DNA of 64,000 bases from Vogesella alkaliphila (GCF_014652475.1 NZ_BMYW01000006.1:181398-245397); one strand, 5' to 3'. Shown: positions 36,141 through 45,531, counted from the stretch's first letter. The notes: a model not told the origin generated them from the sequence alone. Translations and numbers: made by a program.

Positions 36141-36177
36141 GCTTGCGGCCAACCTTGCCCCAGGGTTGGCCGCAAGC
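36141..36177. terminator. Inverted pair of the iterated motif after ilvA
   Basis: Perfect 14-bp arms GCTTGCGGCCAACC and GGTTGGCCGCAAGC enclose a 9-nt loop. One arm extends into an exact 14-mer (36143-36156), the other carries the 12-mer GGTTGGCCGCAA. It lies 12 bp after the ilvA stop and before gph. No T-run is seen. Confidence 0.65.
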
Positions 36178-36200
36178 CATTACCGGAGATTGCAGCAATC

Positions 36201-36851
36201 ATGATCAAGGCCGTACTGTTTGACCTTGACGGCACCCTGGCCGACACCGCCCGCGACCTGGGCGCCGCCCTCAACCGCCTGCTGGCCGAAGAAGGCCTGC
36301 CGCCGCAGCCGTACGCCGCGGTGCGCCCGATCGCCAGCCACGGCGCGCGCGGCCTGGTCAGCCTCGGCTTCGGCATCGACAAGAGCCACCCGCGCTTCGA
36401 GGAATACCGCCTGCGCTTCCTGGACCTGTACGAGCACAGCTTTGCCGACGAGACGGTGCTGTTTGACGACATCAACGCGCTGCTGCGCGAGATCGACGCC
36501 CGCGGCCTGAAGTGGGGCATCGTCACCAACAAGCCGATGCGCTTCACCGACCGGCTGGTGCCGGCGCTGCCGTTCGCGGTGCCACCGGCGGTGGTGGTCA
36601 GCGGCGACACCGTCGGCGTCGCCAAGCCGAACCCGGCGCCGATGCTGCACGCGGCGCAGCAGATCGACATCGCGCCGGAGCACTGCCTCTACGTCGGCGA
36701 CGCCGAGCGTGACATCCAGGCCGGCCGGGCGGTCGGCATGAAAACGGTGCTGGTCAACTGGGGCTACATCGCCGACAGCGACGACACCGACAGCTGGCAG
36801 GCCGACATCACCATCGACCAGCCGCTGGCGCTGCTGTCCCACCTACCCTGA
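36201..36851 (+). CDS. gph: Phosphoglycolate phosphatase
   Basis: The 216-residue HAD hydrolase has motif I LFDLDGTLADT (Asp8, Asp10), motif II VTNKP, motif III Lys in VAKPNPAP and motif IV YVGDAERDIQAG. It probably clears 2-phosphoglycolate from DNA repair; other small phosphoesters are possible for this subfamily. Motif-family hairpins flank it on both sides. Confidence 0.88.
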   Translation: MIKAVLFDLDGTLADTARDLGAALNRLLAEEGLPPQPYAAVRPIASHGARGLVSLGFGIDKSHPRFEEYRLRFLDLYEHSFADETVLFDDINALLREIDARGLKWGIVTNKPMRFTDRLVPALPFAVPPAVVVSGDTVGVAKPNPAPMLHAAQQIDIAPEHCLYVGDAERDIQAGRAVGMKTVLVNWGYIADSDDTDSWQADITIDQPLALLSHLP

Positions 36852-36856
36852 ACAGC

Positions 36857-36898
36857 AAGGTTGGCCGCAACGCCCTGCGGCATGGCGGCCAACCTTTT
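36857..36898. terminator. Inverted motif pair with T-run after gph
   Basis: An exact 14-mer (36857-36870) is opposed by a one-mismatch copy (36883-36896), giving a 12-bp stem AAGGTTGGCCGC / GCGGCCAACCTT that ends in TTTT. It separates gph from the small convergent Cys-rich gene and looks like a real terminator. Confidence 0.75.
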
Positions 36899-36921
36899 CC
36901 CCTCACCCTCCGTACGGCGTC

Positions 36922-37092
36922 TCAGCCGGGCAATTCCACCACCGGCGGCGGCTCGCCCGGCACTTCATGCTGGTGCCAGCGCACATAGCAGGCCAGCCCG
37001 CAGTAGTGCGCCACATAGTCGGTCACCTCGCACTCGCCGCTATCGGGCGGCAGGCTGTCCAGACAGACGCTGCAATCCAGTACGGTATCCAT
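36922..37092 (-). CDS. Small Cys-rich protein, 56 aa (DUF3330-like pattern)
   Basis: This gene encodes MDTVLDCSVCLDSLPP and onward to PPVVELPG, 56 residues. Two CxxC-like groups (CSVC, and CGLAC with nearby His) look like a small zinc-binding fold, and the spacing resembles the DUF3330 pattern I recall, though I cannot confirm it. GGGGAG lies eight bases before the ATG and it is followed by the shared terminator. Function unknown. Confidence 0.7.
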   Translation of the reverse strand: MDTVLDCSVCLDSLPPDSGECEVTDYVAHYCGLACYVRWHQHEVPGEPPPVVELPG

Positions 37093-37325
37093 GACACACT
37101 CCCCGCCAACAACAACCCTGTTTTAACGCTAGGCCAGCCGGCACGGTCCGGGAAATCGATTATCGCAATGCCGTCAATAGCTTAGCCGCGAAACGACCGT
37201 CTACCGGCCTGCGCGAAGCGCGCCGCCCCGGCCAGCCGTCACTGTGTCGCGCAGCGATATCCACCACGGCACGCTTCAAGCACTTATAATGCCAAGTTGA
37301 TAAAAACAGCCTACCAACCCGACCC

Positions 37326-38870
37326 ATGCGTTATCTACCGACCCTGCTGCCGCTTTTGCTGTGCCTCCCCCACCTGGCCCAGGCCACCGACGCCGAGGAG
37401 TGGCGCTACAGCGTGCAGCGTGGCGACACGCTGTGGAGCATCGCCCGCCAGCACCTGCGCTCGATTGCCCACGTCCCGGCGCTACAGCAGAAAAACGTCA
37501 TCCGCGATCCCTACGTGCTGACGCCCGGCAGCGTGGTGCGCATCCCGACGCAGTGGCTGCGGCAGCACACCGGCAAGGCCACGGTCACCGACCTGATCGG
37601 CAGCGCCAGCCTCGGCGACGGCAAGCAGCAAACGGCGCTGGTCAACGGCAACAGCTATCCGCTGCAGGCCGGCCACACCATCAGCACCGGCCCCAACAGC
37701 CAGCTGAAACTGCTGCTGGAAGACGGCAGCCTGGTCAGCATCGGCGCCAATGCGCGCTTCACCATCCAGCAGGCGGTGCACTACCCGAGCACCGGCGCCA
37801 ACGCCACCTGGCTGAATATCGAGCGCGGCAGCGTCGACAGCCATGTCAGCAAGAACCCGCTGATGCCCAACCGCCACACCATCCAGACCCCCAGCGCGAT
37901 TACCGCGGTGCGCGGCACCATCTTCCGAGTCAATGTCGACGGCGACAGCCGCTCCGCTACCGAGGTGAGCGAGGGACTGGTGGAGGTCAGCGCCGCCGGC
38001 CACAGCGAACACATCGGCGGCGGCTTCGGCAGCGTCACCCGCCGCGGCGAGGTGCCGGGCAGGAGCACGGCGCTGCCGCCGCCACCAGAACTGGGTCAGC
38101 TGGACGGCACGCAGGCGTTCTCGCCCGCCATCCTGCACTGGCCGACGGTGGCCGGCGTCAGCCGCTATCCCCTGCAACTGCTGCGCACCGCCCCGGAACG
38201 CCGCATCGTCGGCGACACGACGGCCACCACCAATCGCAGCTACCCGGCGCTGGACAACGGCGAGTACCGGCTGCTGGCGCGCAGCGAGCTGGACAACGGC
38301 CTGCAGGGCCGCGTTGCCAGCCAGAATTTCCGCGTGCACGCCTTCCCGACCCCGCCGCTGGTCGTCAGCCCGGCACCGGACGCCCGCCTGCGCGGCCTTG
38401 ACGTGCGCTTTGTGGTCAGCGGCGACGCCGGCAGCCGCTACCGGCTGCGGCTGGCGCGGGACGCGGCGTTCAGCCAGCCGCGGCTGCACGACTTCTCGCG
38501 GCAGGACAACCGCCTCACCCTGCCGGAGGGCGGCCACTGGTTCTGGCAGATCGCCCGCCTGGACGCCAGCCAGCAGGCCGGCCCCTACAGCCAGACCTAC
38601 CGCCTGCAGGCCGACACCGGCTGGTGGCGGGCCAGCCACTACCGCGGCACCCCGCTCAGCGCCCGCCCCTACCCGCTGGCCAACGCCCGCTACCAGCTGC
38701 GGCTGACCCAGCTCGACCAGCCGCAGGCACCGCTGCAACTGGATGGCGACACCCCGCGCTGGCAGCTGGCGGAGCGTCTGTTCCCCGGCCGCTACCGGGT
38801 CAGTTATCGCGTCACCACCCCCGATGGCTATCTGGCACAAGAGCCGGATGACATCCTGTTGATAGACTGA
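37326..38870 (+). CDS. Secreted LysM/FecR-domain protein
   Basis: The 514-residue protein has a signal peptide (to AQA), a LysM domain (about 26-75, YSVQRGDTLWSIARQHL) that binds peptidoglycan, a FecR domain (about 100-230; AGHTISTGPNSQLKLLLEDG, TPSAITAVRGTIFRVN) and C-terminal beta-rich repeats. The combination is common upstream of CHASE2 signalling proteins. The following CHASE2/GGDEF gene starts 4 bp later, so the pair probably forms an envelope-sensing system. Confidence 0.88.
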   Translation: MRYLPTLLPLLLCLPHLAQATDAEEWRYSVQRGDTLWSIARQHLRSIAHVPALQQKNVIRDPYVLTPGSVVRIPTQWLRQHTGKATVTDLIGSASLGDGKQQTALVNGNSYPLQAGHTISTGPNSQLKLLLEDGSLVSIGANARFTIQQAVHYPSTGANATWLNIERGSVDSHVSKNPLMPNRHTIQTPSAITAVRGTIFRVNVDGDSRSATEVSEGLVEVSAAGHSEHIGGGFGSVTRRGEVPGRSTALPPPPELGQLDGTQAFSPAILHWPTVAGVSRYPLQLLRTAPERRIVGDTTATTNRSYPALDNGEYRLLARSELDNGLQGRVASQNFRVHAFPTPPLVVSPAPDARLRGLDVRFVVSGDAGSRYRLRLARDAAFSQPRLHDFSRQDNRLTLPEGGHWFWQIARLDASQQAGPYSQTYRLQADTGWWRASHYRGTPLSARPYPLANARYQLRLTQLDQPQAPLQLDGDTPRWQLAERLFPGRYRVSYRVTTPDGYLAQEPDDILLID

Positions 38871-38874
38871 ACCC

Positions 38875-40461
38875 ATGCGTCCGCACACGCCCAGGCGCCT
38901 GCCCGCCTTCATCCTGCCGGTACTGGTCGTGCTGGCCAGCCTGCTGCCCAACCGCCTCGATCTCTGGTTCCAGGACCGGCTCGGGCAGCTGCTGGCGCAA
39001 GAGGCCAGTAACGATATCGTCATCGTCGCCATCGACGAGAAAAGCCTGGCCGAACTGGGGCGCTGGCCGTGGCCGCGCGAGCTGCTGGCCGGCGCCCTCG
39101 ACAAGCTGGGCAATGCCCGCGCCGTCGGCCTGGACCTGGTGCTGGCCGAACCCTCGGCCAACCCCGAATCCGACCAGGCGCTGGTTGAGGCCCTGCGCCG
39201 CAACGGCAAGGTATTCCTGCCCGCCGTCCCCGAGGTCAGCAACAACCAGCTGGTGGAAACCCTGCCGCTACGGATGTTCGCCGAGGCCGCCAAGGGCATC
39301 GGCATGATGGACTACCCGCTGGACCAGGACGGCCTGATCCGGCGTACCTACCTCGCCAGCGGCCTGGGCCAGCCACGCTGGCCGGCGTTTACCGCCCTGC
39401 TGGCCGGTCTGCCGCCACCGCCCATGCAGCTGGACACGCCGGTGCTCAACAACCGTTGGCAGCGCCGCGACGAACGGCTGCTGCCCCATCTGGACGGCAA
39501 GCTCGGCTTTCCCAGCCTCTCCTTTGTCGACATCCTCAACCACAACGGCCCCATCGCAGCGCTCGCCGACAAGACCGTGCTCATCGGCGCCACCGCCTCC
39601 GGCCTCGGCGACAGCCACCTGACGCCGATGCAGCCAGACTGGCCGGCAACCAGCGGCGTCGTCATCAACGCCGCCACCACCCAGGCGTTGCAAAACCGGA
39701 GCCTGGTCAGACCGCTGGACGCTGCCTACCTGCCGCCGCTACTGCTCGGGCTGACCCTGCTGTGGCAATGCCTGCTGCGGTGGCGCTACCGCGAAAAAAG
39801 CATCCATGCGGCCGCCATCTACAGTGCCGCCCTGCTGGCCGGCGGCGTATTGCTGCTGCAACTGCAGCAGTTGTACCTGCCGCTGGCTTCGCTGATCACG
39901 CTGCTCCTACTGGCCACGGTGACCGACTACTTCCTGCAGCAGAGCCACTTCAAGCGCCTCGCCCTCACCGACAAGCTGACCGGTCTTGCCAACCGCCACC
40001 ACTTCGACGACCGCTTCATCTTCACCCTGCAACAGGCGCAACTGGCGCGCAAACCGCTGGCCCTGCTCATCATCGATGTGGACTACTTCAAGCGCTACAA
40101 CGACCACTACGGCCACGCCGCCGGTGACGACGTGCTGAAAAAGATCGCCGCCGTCGTCGAACAGGCCACCCGCAACAGCCACGACCTCGCCGCGCGCATC
40201 GGCGGCGAGGAGTTCGCCATCCTGCTGCCCGGCGCCAGCCGCGAGCAGGCGCTGGACATTGCCGCCACCCTGCGCCAGCAACTGCTGCTGCTGCAGATTC
40301 CCCACCAGCAAAGCCCTGTTGGCCGCGCCTCGTGCAGCATCGGCGTGCTGTCACAAGTGCCGCAGGCCAGCGACACCGTGCGCAGCCTTTTCGAAAAAGC
40401 CGACAAGGCGCTGTACCAAGCCAAGCACAAGGGCCGTGACTGCGCCGAAATCGCGAATTGA
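38875..40461 (+). CDS. CHASE2-GGDEF diguanylate cyclase
   Basis: The 528-residue protein has an N-terminal helix, a periplasmic CHASE2 domain (about 40-275; VIVAIDEKSLAELGRWPWPR), three membrane helices (about 283-357) and a GGDEF domain with GGEEF (about 443), the active form. It makes c-di-GMP in response to an unknown periplasmic signal, perhaps relayed by the LysM/FecR protein encoded just upstream. Confidence 0.92.
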   Translation: MRPHTPRRLPAFILPVLVVLASLLPNRLDLWFQDRLGQLLAQEASNDIVIVAIDEKSLAELGRWPWPRELLAGALDKLGNARAVGLDLVLAEPSANPESDQALVEALRRNGKVFLPAVPEVSNNQLVETLPLRMFAEAAKGIGMMDYPLDQDGLIRRTYLASGLGQPRWPAFTALLAGLPPPPMQLDTPVLNNRWQRRDERLLPHLDGKLGFPSLSFVDILNHNGPIAALADKTVLIGATASGLGDSHLTPMQPDWPATSGVVINAATTQALQNRSLVRPLDAAYLPPLLLGLTLLWQCLLRWRYREKSIHAAAIYSAALLAGGVLLLQLQQLYLPLASLITLLLLATVTDYFLQQSHFKRLALTDKLTGLANRHHFDDRFIFTLQQAQLARKPLALLIIDVDYFKRYNDHYGHAAGDDVLKKIAAVVEQATRNSHDLAARIGGEEFAILLPGASREQALDIAATLRQQLLLLQIPHQQSPVGRASCSIGVLSQVPQASDTVRSLFEKADKALYQAKHKGRDCAEIAN

Positions 40462-40497
40462 ATCAAGCCACTACTGGCGCGTGGCTATACCTTCAGG

Positions 40498-40503
40498 TAT
40501 ACT
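40498..40503 (+). promoter_or_regulatory. -10 element for ssrA
   Basis: TATACT lies 16 bp before the mature tmRNA 5' end, inside a small inverted repeat (CTTCAG / CTGAAG). The -35 region is weak. Confidence 0.5.
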
Positions 40504-40519
40504 GAAGTTCTTCAGATGT

Positions 40520-40884
40520 GGGGGCGACCTGGTTTCGACGGGGGTTGCGAAGCAGAAGAGGGCATACCGGGATCTCAGACTTCCCGTAAAACACTGAATT
40601 TATTTAGTCGCAAACGACGAAAACTACGCTCTAGCAGCCTAACGGCCGGCTAGACACTACAACGGTTCGCAGATGGGCCGGGGGCGTCAAAACCCTGTAG
40701 TGTCACTCTACATCTGCTAGTGTTGTGTCGGGTTACTTGGCACAATGCGAACCAAAAGGTAACTCGCCAAAGCTCAGCCTGTCCGTCGGCGTAGTGGAGG
40801 TTAAATCCAAATGACACGACTAAGTATGTAGAACTCTCTGTGTAGGATTTCCGGACGCGGGTTCGATTCCCGCCGCCTCCACCA
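40520..40884 (+). ncRNA. ssrA: tmRNA
   Basis: The 365-nt RNA rescues stalled ribosomes. Its 5' end GGGGGCGACC pairs with the 3' GCCTCC, and the tRNA-like end has TTCGATTCC and an encoded CCA (ACCA at 40881-40884). The tag frame begins at 40610 and encodes ANDENYALAA before TAA. The GGTTTCGACGGGG segment after the 5' stem is also conserved. No integrase lies beside the 3' end. Confidence 0.97.
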
Positions 40885-40893
40885 CCAACTCGT

Positions 40894-40935
40894 AACCGCC
40901 TGATTTTTCGAAAGAAATTCAGGCGGTTTTCATTT
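40894..40935 (+). terminator. Terminator after ssrA
   Basis: Stem AACCGCCTGA / TCAGGCGGTT (extended by pairing in the A+T rich centre) followed by TTCATTTT. Confidence 0.85.
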
Positions 40936-41355
40936 TCCATCCACCTTTTTTGCAGCTGCGGACATCAGTACCGGCTGTAATCTCGCCTTATTTCCACTTC
41001 CGTTTTGCGCCGCCTTTGTCACGACCAAGCCTGCCGCCATCAGGCCTTGCCGTCGCACCCGGAGTCGTCGCCACGACGCCCCCCCACCCTGCCCGTTTTG
41101 CTCTCCATCTTCATAAACCGTCAAAACAAGCCATAACGCGATATATGTCGCCAGAAAACCTGTTTTTTCATGATTAGCACGATAATTTCACGATATTTCA
41201 GGAACTTGTCAGCCTGACACAGTCAATCAACAATCAACCCACGCAAACCAAGAACAGCCAACAGGGCCACATCCGCGCTGGCCAACAGGCCTTTCCCGGA
41301 CTACACCGGGTTAACGGCTCTTGTAATTGACTGTTCGATTCGTAAAAGGAAAGCG
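40936..41355. other. Region without a recognised gene between ssrA and antiporter
   Basis: I see no supported frame, integrase remnant or attachment-site duplicate in these 420 bp. The promoter of the antiporter gene must lie here. Confidence 0.5.
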
Positions 41356-43053
41356 ATGCCGCACGATATCTCCCTGATCTCCACTATCGCCGCCGGGCTG
41401 GGCCTGGCCATGCTGTTCGGCTATGCCGCCACGCGCCTGGCCATGCCGCCGCTGGTCGGCTATTTGCTGGCCGGGGTGCTGATCGGCCCTTCCACGCCCG
41501 GTTTTGTCGCCGATGTGGCGCTGGCCGGTCAATTGTCCGAGATCGGCGTGATGTTGCTGATGTTTGGCGTCGGCCTGCACTTCTCGCTATCGGACCTGAT
41601 GGCGGTGAAGCGTATCTCGGTGCCGGGCGCCGTCGTGCAGATCGCGGTGGCCACCGCGCTGGGGGCGGCGACCGCGCTGTGGTGGGGCTGGCCGGCGGGC
41701 GAGGCACTGGTGTTCGGCTTGTGCCTGTCGGTGGCCAGTACCGTGGTGCTGCTGCGGGCGCTGGAGGACCGGGGGGTGCTGGACAGCGTCAACGGCCGCA
41801 TCGCCGTCGGCTGGCTGATCGTGGAAGACCTCGCCATGGTGCTGGTGCTGGTGCTGCTGCCGCCGCTGAGTGGCCTGCTCGGCGGCGAGGCCGCGAGCGG
41901 CGCCGGCAACGGCGTGGGCATGACGCTGCTGATCACGCTGGCCAAGGTCGCGGCCTTCATCGCGCTGATGCTGATCGTCGGCCGCCGCCTGTTTCCGCGC
42001 CTGCTGTGGCTGGTGGCCCGCACCGGCTCGCGCGAGCTGTTCACGCTGTGCGTGATCGCCGCGGCGCTGTGCGTGGCGCTGGGCTCGGCCAAGCTGTTCG
42101 ACGTGTCGTTCGCGCTGGGCGCCTTCTTTGCCGGCATGATGATGCGCGAGTCGGAGTTCAGCCACCGCGCCGCCGACGAGTCGCTGCCGCTGCGCGACGC
42201 CTTCTCGGTACTGTTCTTCGTGTCGGTGGGCATGCTGTTCGATCCGGCGATCCTGTTGCAGGAGCCGCTGAAGGTGCTGGCAGTGGTCGCCATCATCATG
42301 CTGGGCAAGACGGTCGCCGCCATCGCGCTGGTGCTGCTGTTCCGCTACCCGCTGAATACCGCGCTGACGGTTGGCGTCAGCCTGGCGCAGATCGGCGAGT
42401 TTTCCTTCATCCTGGCCGGCCTCGGCATGAGCCTGGGCCTGCTGTCGGCGGCCGGGCAAAGCCTGATCCTGGCCGGCGCGCTGATCTCGATCGCGCTCAA
42501 CGCCGCGCTGTTCGGCAGCATCGCGCCGCTGCAGAACTGGCTGCGCCGGCACTCGCCGCTGGCGCAGAAGCTGGAACGGCGCGACGACCCGCTGGCCGAG
42601 CTGCCGATGTCGGTCGACCAGGCGCTGCTCACGGGCCAGGTGGTGCTGGTGGGCTACGGTCAGGTGGGGCAGCGCATCGCCAGCCAGCTCGACCGGCTGG
42701 CGATCCCGTACGTGGTGGCCGACGAGAACCGCGAGCTGATCGAACTGCTGCGCGCCAGCCACATTCCGGCGGTATGCGGTGACGCCGCCGAGGCGGCGGT
42801 GCTGATCCAGGCGCATGTCGCCCGCGCCAGCATGCTGGTGGTGACCTCACCGGACATCTTCAAGACCCGGCAGATGATCCAGATCGCCCGCACCCTGAAC
42901 CCGGCGATCGAGGTCATCCTGCGCACCGGCAACGAGGAGGAAGGCATGCTGCTGGAGAGCGAGCACCGCGGCCATGTGTTCCTGGAAAAACAGGTGCTGG
43001 CCGACGGCATGGCGCAGCACATTGCCGGGCGCTTCCGGCCGGTGCTGCACTGA
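41356..43053 (+). CDS. ybaL: CPA2 cation:proton antiporter, KefB/YbaL-like
   Basis: The 565-residue protein has about 12 membrane helices (to about 390) with the CPA2 segment GWLIVEDLAMVLVLVLLPPL (ion-binding Asp) and a C-terminal RCK/TrkA-N domain (about 418-545) starting VVLVGYGQVGQRIA. It likely exchanges K+ or Na+ for H+ across the inner membrane. YbaL rather than KefB/C is suggested by the architecture; the glutathione-sensing partner KefF/G is absent. Confidence 0.87.
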   Translation: MPHDISLISTIAAGLGLAMLFGYAATRLAMPPLVGYLLAGVLIGPSTPGFVADVALAGQLSEIGVMLLMFGVGLHFSLSDLMAVKRISVPGAVVQIAVATALGAATALWWGWPAGEALVFGLCLSVASTVVLLRALEDRGVLDSVNGRIAVGWLIVEDLAMVLVLVLLPPLSGLLGGEAASGAGNGVGMTLLITLAKVAAFIALMLIVGRRLFPRLLWLVARTGSRELFTLCVIAAALCVALGSAKLFDVSFALGAFFAGMMMRESEFSHRAADESLPLRDAFSVLFFVSVGMLFDPAILLQEPLKVLAVVAIIMLGKTVAAIALVLLFRYPLNTALTVGVSLAQIGEFSFILAGLGMSLGLLSAAGQSLILAGALISIALNAALFGSIAPLQNWLRRHSPLAQKLERRDDPLAELPMSVDQALLTGQVVLVGYGQVGQRIASQLDRLAIPYVVADENRELIELLRASHIPAVCGDAAEAAVLIQAHVARASMLVVTSPDIFKTRQMIQIARTLNPAIEVILRTGNEEEGMLLESEHRGHVFLEKQVLADGMAQHIAGRFRPVLH

Positions 43054-43057
43054 GGAC

Positions 43058-43660
43058 TCAGTGCTGCTGCAGGAACTGCGGCACCTTGGCCGCGGTGACG
43101 GCCTGCAGCTTGCACAGCAGCGCATGCGTCACCGGCTGGCGGCAACTGCGCGCCATGGTCTGGCCGAGGTGCAGCAGCAGGTTGGCCGCCATCTCGGCAT
43201 CGGCCAGCGCGCGGTGGGCGCGGCCGGTGGCCGGCAGCGCGGCCCAGCGCGTCAGCGTGCCTAGCTTGTGATCCGGTGCCTGCGGCAGCAGCCGGCGCGA
43301 CAGCAGCAGGGTGCAGGCGAAGTCCTGCGTCCGCGCCAGATCGCATTGCGCCAGCTCGAAATCCCAGAACTTGCGGTCGAAGCTGGCATTGTGCGCCACC
43401 AGCGGGGTACGGCCGACGAAGTTGGCCGCATCGCGCATCACGCCCGCCGCCGGCGGCGCCGCGCGCAGCATGGCGTTGCTGATGCCGGTCAGCTGCTCGA
43501 TCATCGGCGGCACGCGCACGCCGGCATTCATCAGGCTCTGGAAACGGTCGACGATGACGCCGCCCTCCAGCATCACGATGCCGATTTCCGTGGCCCGCCC
43601 TTCCCGCCCCGGCGTGATGCCGGTGGTTTCGAAGTCGATCACGGCCACACGTTCGATCAT
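43058..43660 (-). CDS. DnaQ-like 3'-5' exonuclease
   Basis: The 200-residue DEDDh exonuclease has Exo I DFETTG (9-14, Asp9/Glu11), Exo II HNASFDRKFWDFEL and Exo III HRALADAEMAA (His and Asp). It resembles the epsilon-subunit-like family but lacks the polymerase-binding tail; DNA repair or RNA trimming are possible. Its ATG overlaps the stop of a 67-aa gene. Confidence 0.86.
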   Translation of the reverse strand: MIERVAVIDFETTGITPGREGRATEIGIVMLEGGVIVDRFQSLMNAGVRVPPMIEQLTGISNAMLRAAPPAAGVMRDAANFVGRTPLVAHNASFDRKFWDFELAQCDLARTQDFACTLLLSRRLLPQAPDHKLGTLTRWAALPATGRAHRALADAEMAANLLLHLGQTMARSCRQPVTHALLCKLQAVTAAKVPQFLQQH

Positions 43661-43860
43661 GCCAGCGCCGCCTTGGCGGCTTCTTCCGGAGTCAGGCCGT
43701 CGTAGAACTGGTCGGTGAACCACTCGGCCTGCTCCTCGATGTGTTCCTGCGCCTGCGCCAGGGTGGCACCACCGGCGACCAGGAAGCCTTCGACCTCCTC
43801 GCACCAGGCCAGCAGCGCCAGGGTTTCGTCGTCCAGATCGTGGTCTTTCTTCTTGGCCAT
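43657..43860 (-). CDS. Small acidic protein of unknown function, 67 aa
   Basis: MAKKKDHDLDDETLALLAWCEEVEG and following helices are strongly acidic. It has no known domain. It is coupled by ATGA to the exonuclease, so a partner or modulator role is possible. Confidence 0.75.
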   Translation of the reverse strand: MAKKKDHDLDDETLALLAWCEEVEGFLVAGGATLAQAQEHIEEQAEWFTDQFYDGLTPEEAAKAALA

Positions 43861-43928
43861 CGCCGTATCCTCTTGAATCGTCAACATAAAAATAGCCGCG
43901 CATTGTACGCGGCTTTGGCGGGAACGGC

Positions 43929-44273
43929 TTAACTATCTTGCGGCAAGGTGACCTGCCACGGCTCGTCCGTGACCAGCAGATGGCAGGCCAGCCGCACCGT
44001 CTGCGTCGTGTCCGGCCAGGTATCGGCCGCCGCCTGCGCGGCATCGATCAAGCCGGCGCGCAACAGCACGTTGCGCTCCTTGCGGCCAACCTTGACCGTG
44101 GCCGGCTGGCCGGCATGCGCGATGTGCACCGCGCAGGTGCCACAGGTGCCCTGCCCACAGCGCCAGTGCAGCGGCACCTCGTGAAAGCGCGCCACGTCGA
44201 TCAGCAGGTCGCCAGCACAGGCGTCGACCTCGGCCAGCGGCTGCCCGTCGCGCAGGAATTGCAGCGTGGTCAC
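43929..44273 (-). CDS. 2Fe-2S ferredoxin
   Basis: The 114-residue plant-type ferredoxin has Cys39, Cys44 and Cys47 in CGQGTCGTC and Cys97 in ACHLLV. It carries electrons to an unidentified partner. The GTG start at 44273 overlaps the moeA stop (GTGA), which decides it. KVGRK at 61-65 is an in-frame iterated 14-mer; the extra basic tail it creates lies outside the cluster motif. Confidence 0.88.
   Translation of the reverse strand: MTTLQFLRDGQPLAEVDACAGDLLIDVARFHEVPLHWRCGQGTCGTCAVHIAHAGQPATVKVGRKERNVLLRAGLIDAAQAAADTWPDTTQTVRLACHLLVTDEPWQVTLPQDS
44080..44093 (-). repeat. Iterated 14-mer, exact copy inside ferredoxin gene
   Basis: Coding strand AAGGTTGGCCGCAA, read as KVGRK. Confidence 0.9.
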
Positions 44274-45457
44274 AGCGGGTACACCGGCAGCAGGTCGCCC
44301 GGCTGCACGCTCTGCCCCGGCTGCAGGCGCACCAGGCCGTCGGCCCAGGCGCAGGAGGTCAGCACGCCGGAGCCCTGGTTGGCGAAGCGCTGCAGCTGCT
44401 GGACGCCGTCCTGTTCCACGATGCGCACGCGCAGGAATTCCTCGCGCTTCTGGTCCGGCTTGAGCCAGTCGAAGGCGGCCGGCAGCAGGCGCGGTTGCGG
44501 CCAACCTTGTACCGTTTCGCCCATGCGCGCGCGCAGGAAATCGCGCACCAGCACCACAAAGGTGACGTAGCCGGACACCGGGTTGCCGGGCAGGCCGATG
44601 AAGTCGGCATCGCCGATGCGGCCGCTGGCCAGCGGCTTGCCCGGCTTGATCGCGATCTTCCACAGCTGCAGCTCGCCCTCGGCCTCCACTGCCGCCTTGA
44701 CGTGGTCCTCCTCCCCCACCGACACCCCGCCGCAGGTCATCACCACGTCGGCACGCGCGGCGGCATCGCGCAGCGCGGCGCGGGTGGCATCCAGCCGGTC
44801 GGCGATGATGCCCAGATCGATCACCTCGCAGCCGAGCTGGCGCAGCGCCGGCACCAGCCAGTAGCGGTTGGAGTTGTAGATCTTGCCGGCCGGTGCCGCC
44901 TCACCCGGCTCCACCAGCTCGTCGCCGGTGAAGAACACCGCCACCTTCAGGCGGCGATACACCGCCAGCTGCGGCTGACCGATGGCGGCGGCGACGCCGA
45001 GGTCGGCATCGCGCAAACGTTGGCCGCAGGCCAGCACCACCTGGCCGACGGCGATGTCCTCGCCGCGGCGGCGGATGTTCTGCCCGGCCGTTACCGGCGC
45101 GGTGAAGCGCACGCCGCCGTCAGCCTGCAGCTCGGCCTGCTCCTGCATCACCACCGCGTCGGCCTGCGGCGGGATCACCGCGCCGGTAAAGATGCGCGCC
45201 GCGCTGGCGGCGGCCAGTGCCTGCGGCAGCGTACCGGCGGGTATGCGCTGGCTGACCGGCAAAACGTTGGCCGCATCGGCGGCGCGCACGGCGTAGCCGT
45301 CCATCGCGCTGTTGTCGTGGGGGGGGACGTTCAGCGGCGAGACCAGTTCGCGCGCCAGCACGCGGCCGGCGGCGTCCAGCAGCGGCACCTGCTCGATATC
45401 AGCGACGACACGGGCACGCGAGAGCAGCCAGTCACGGGTTTGGTCAACTGTTTGCAT
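44270..45457 (-). CDS. moeA: Molybdopterin molybdenumtransferase
   Basis: The 395-residue enzyme inserts molybdate into molybdopterin-AMP. It has an N-terminal region with SAMDGYAVRAAD, a MoCF domain (about 175-320) with FFTGDELVEPG and TCGGVSVGEED, and a C-terminal domain. No other Mo-cofactor gene is adjacent; the ferredoxin gene overlaps its stop. An exact iterated 14-mer inside is read as GWPQ. Confidence 0.94.
   Translation of the reverse strand: MQTVDQTRDWLLSRARVVADIEQVPLLDAAGRVLARELVSPLNVPPHDNSAMDGYAVRAADAANVLPVSQRIPAGTLPQALAAASAARIFTGAVIPPQADAVVMQEQAELQADGGVRFTAPVTAGQNIRRRGEDIAVGQVVLACGQRLRDADLGVAAAIGQPQLAVYRRLKVAVFFTGDELVEPGEAAPAGKIYNSNRYWLVPALRQLGCEVIDLGIIADRLDATRAALRDAAARADVVMTCGGVSVGEEDHVKAAVEAEGELQLWKIAIKPGKPLASGRIGDADFIGLPGNPVSGYVTFVVLVRDFLRARMGETVQGWPQPRLLPAAFDWLKPDQKREEFLRVRIVEQDGVQQLQRFANQGSGVLTSCAWADGLVRLQPGQSVQPGDLLPVYPL
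44495..44508 (-). repeat. Iterated 14-mer, exact copy inside moeA
   Basis: Coding strand AAGGTTGGCCGCAA, read as QGWPQP, a third reading frame. Confidence 0.9.
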
Positions 45458-45531
45458 GATGGGAAAACCGGGCAAGAGAAAGCCGCATCTTCTCACAGAC
45501 GCGGCATGGCGGACATCCGCCGCTTGGCGGA

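Noticed and set aside
40885-41355. Possible integration site at the ssrA 3' end
   Set aside because: No integrase, attachment repeat or foreign gene lies nearby.
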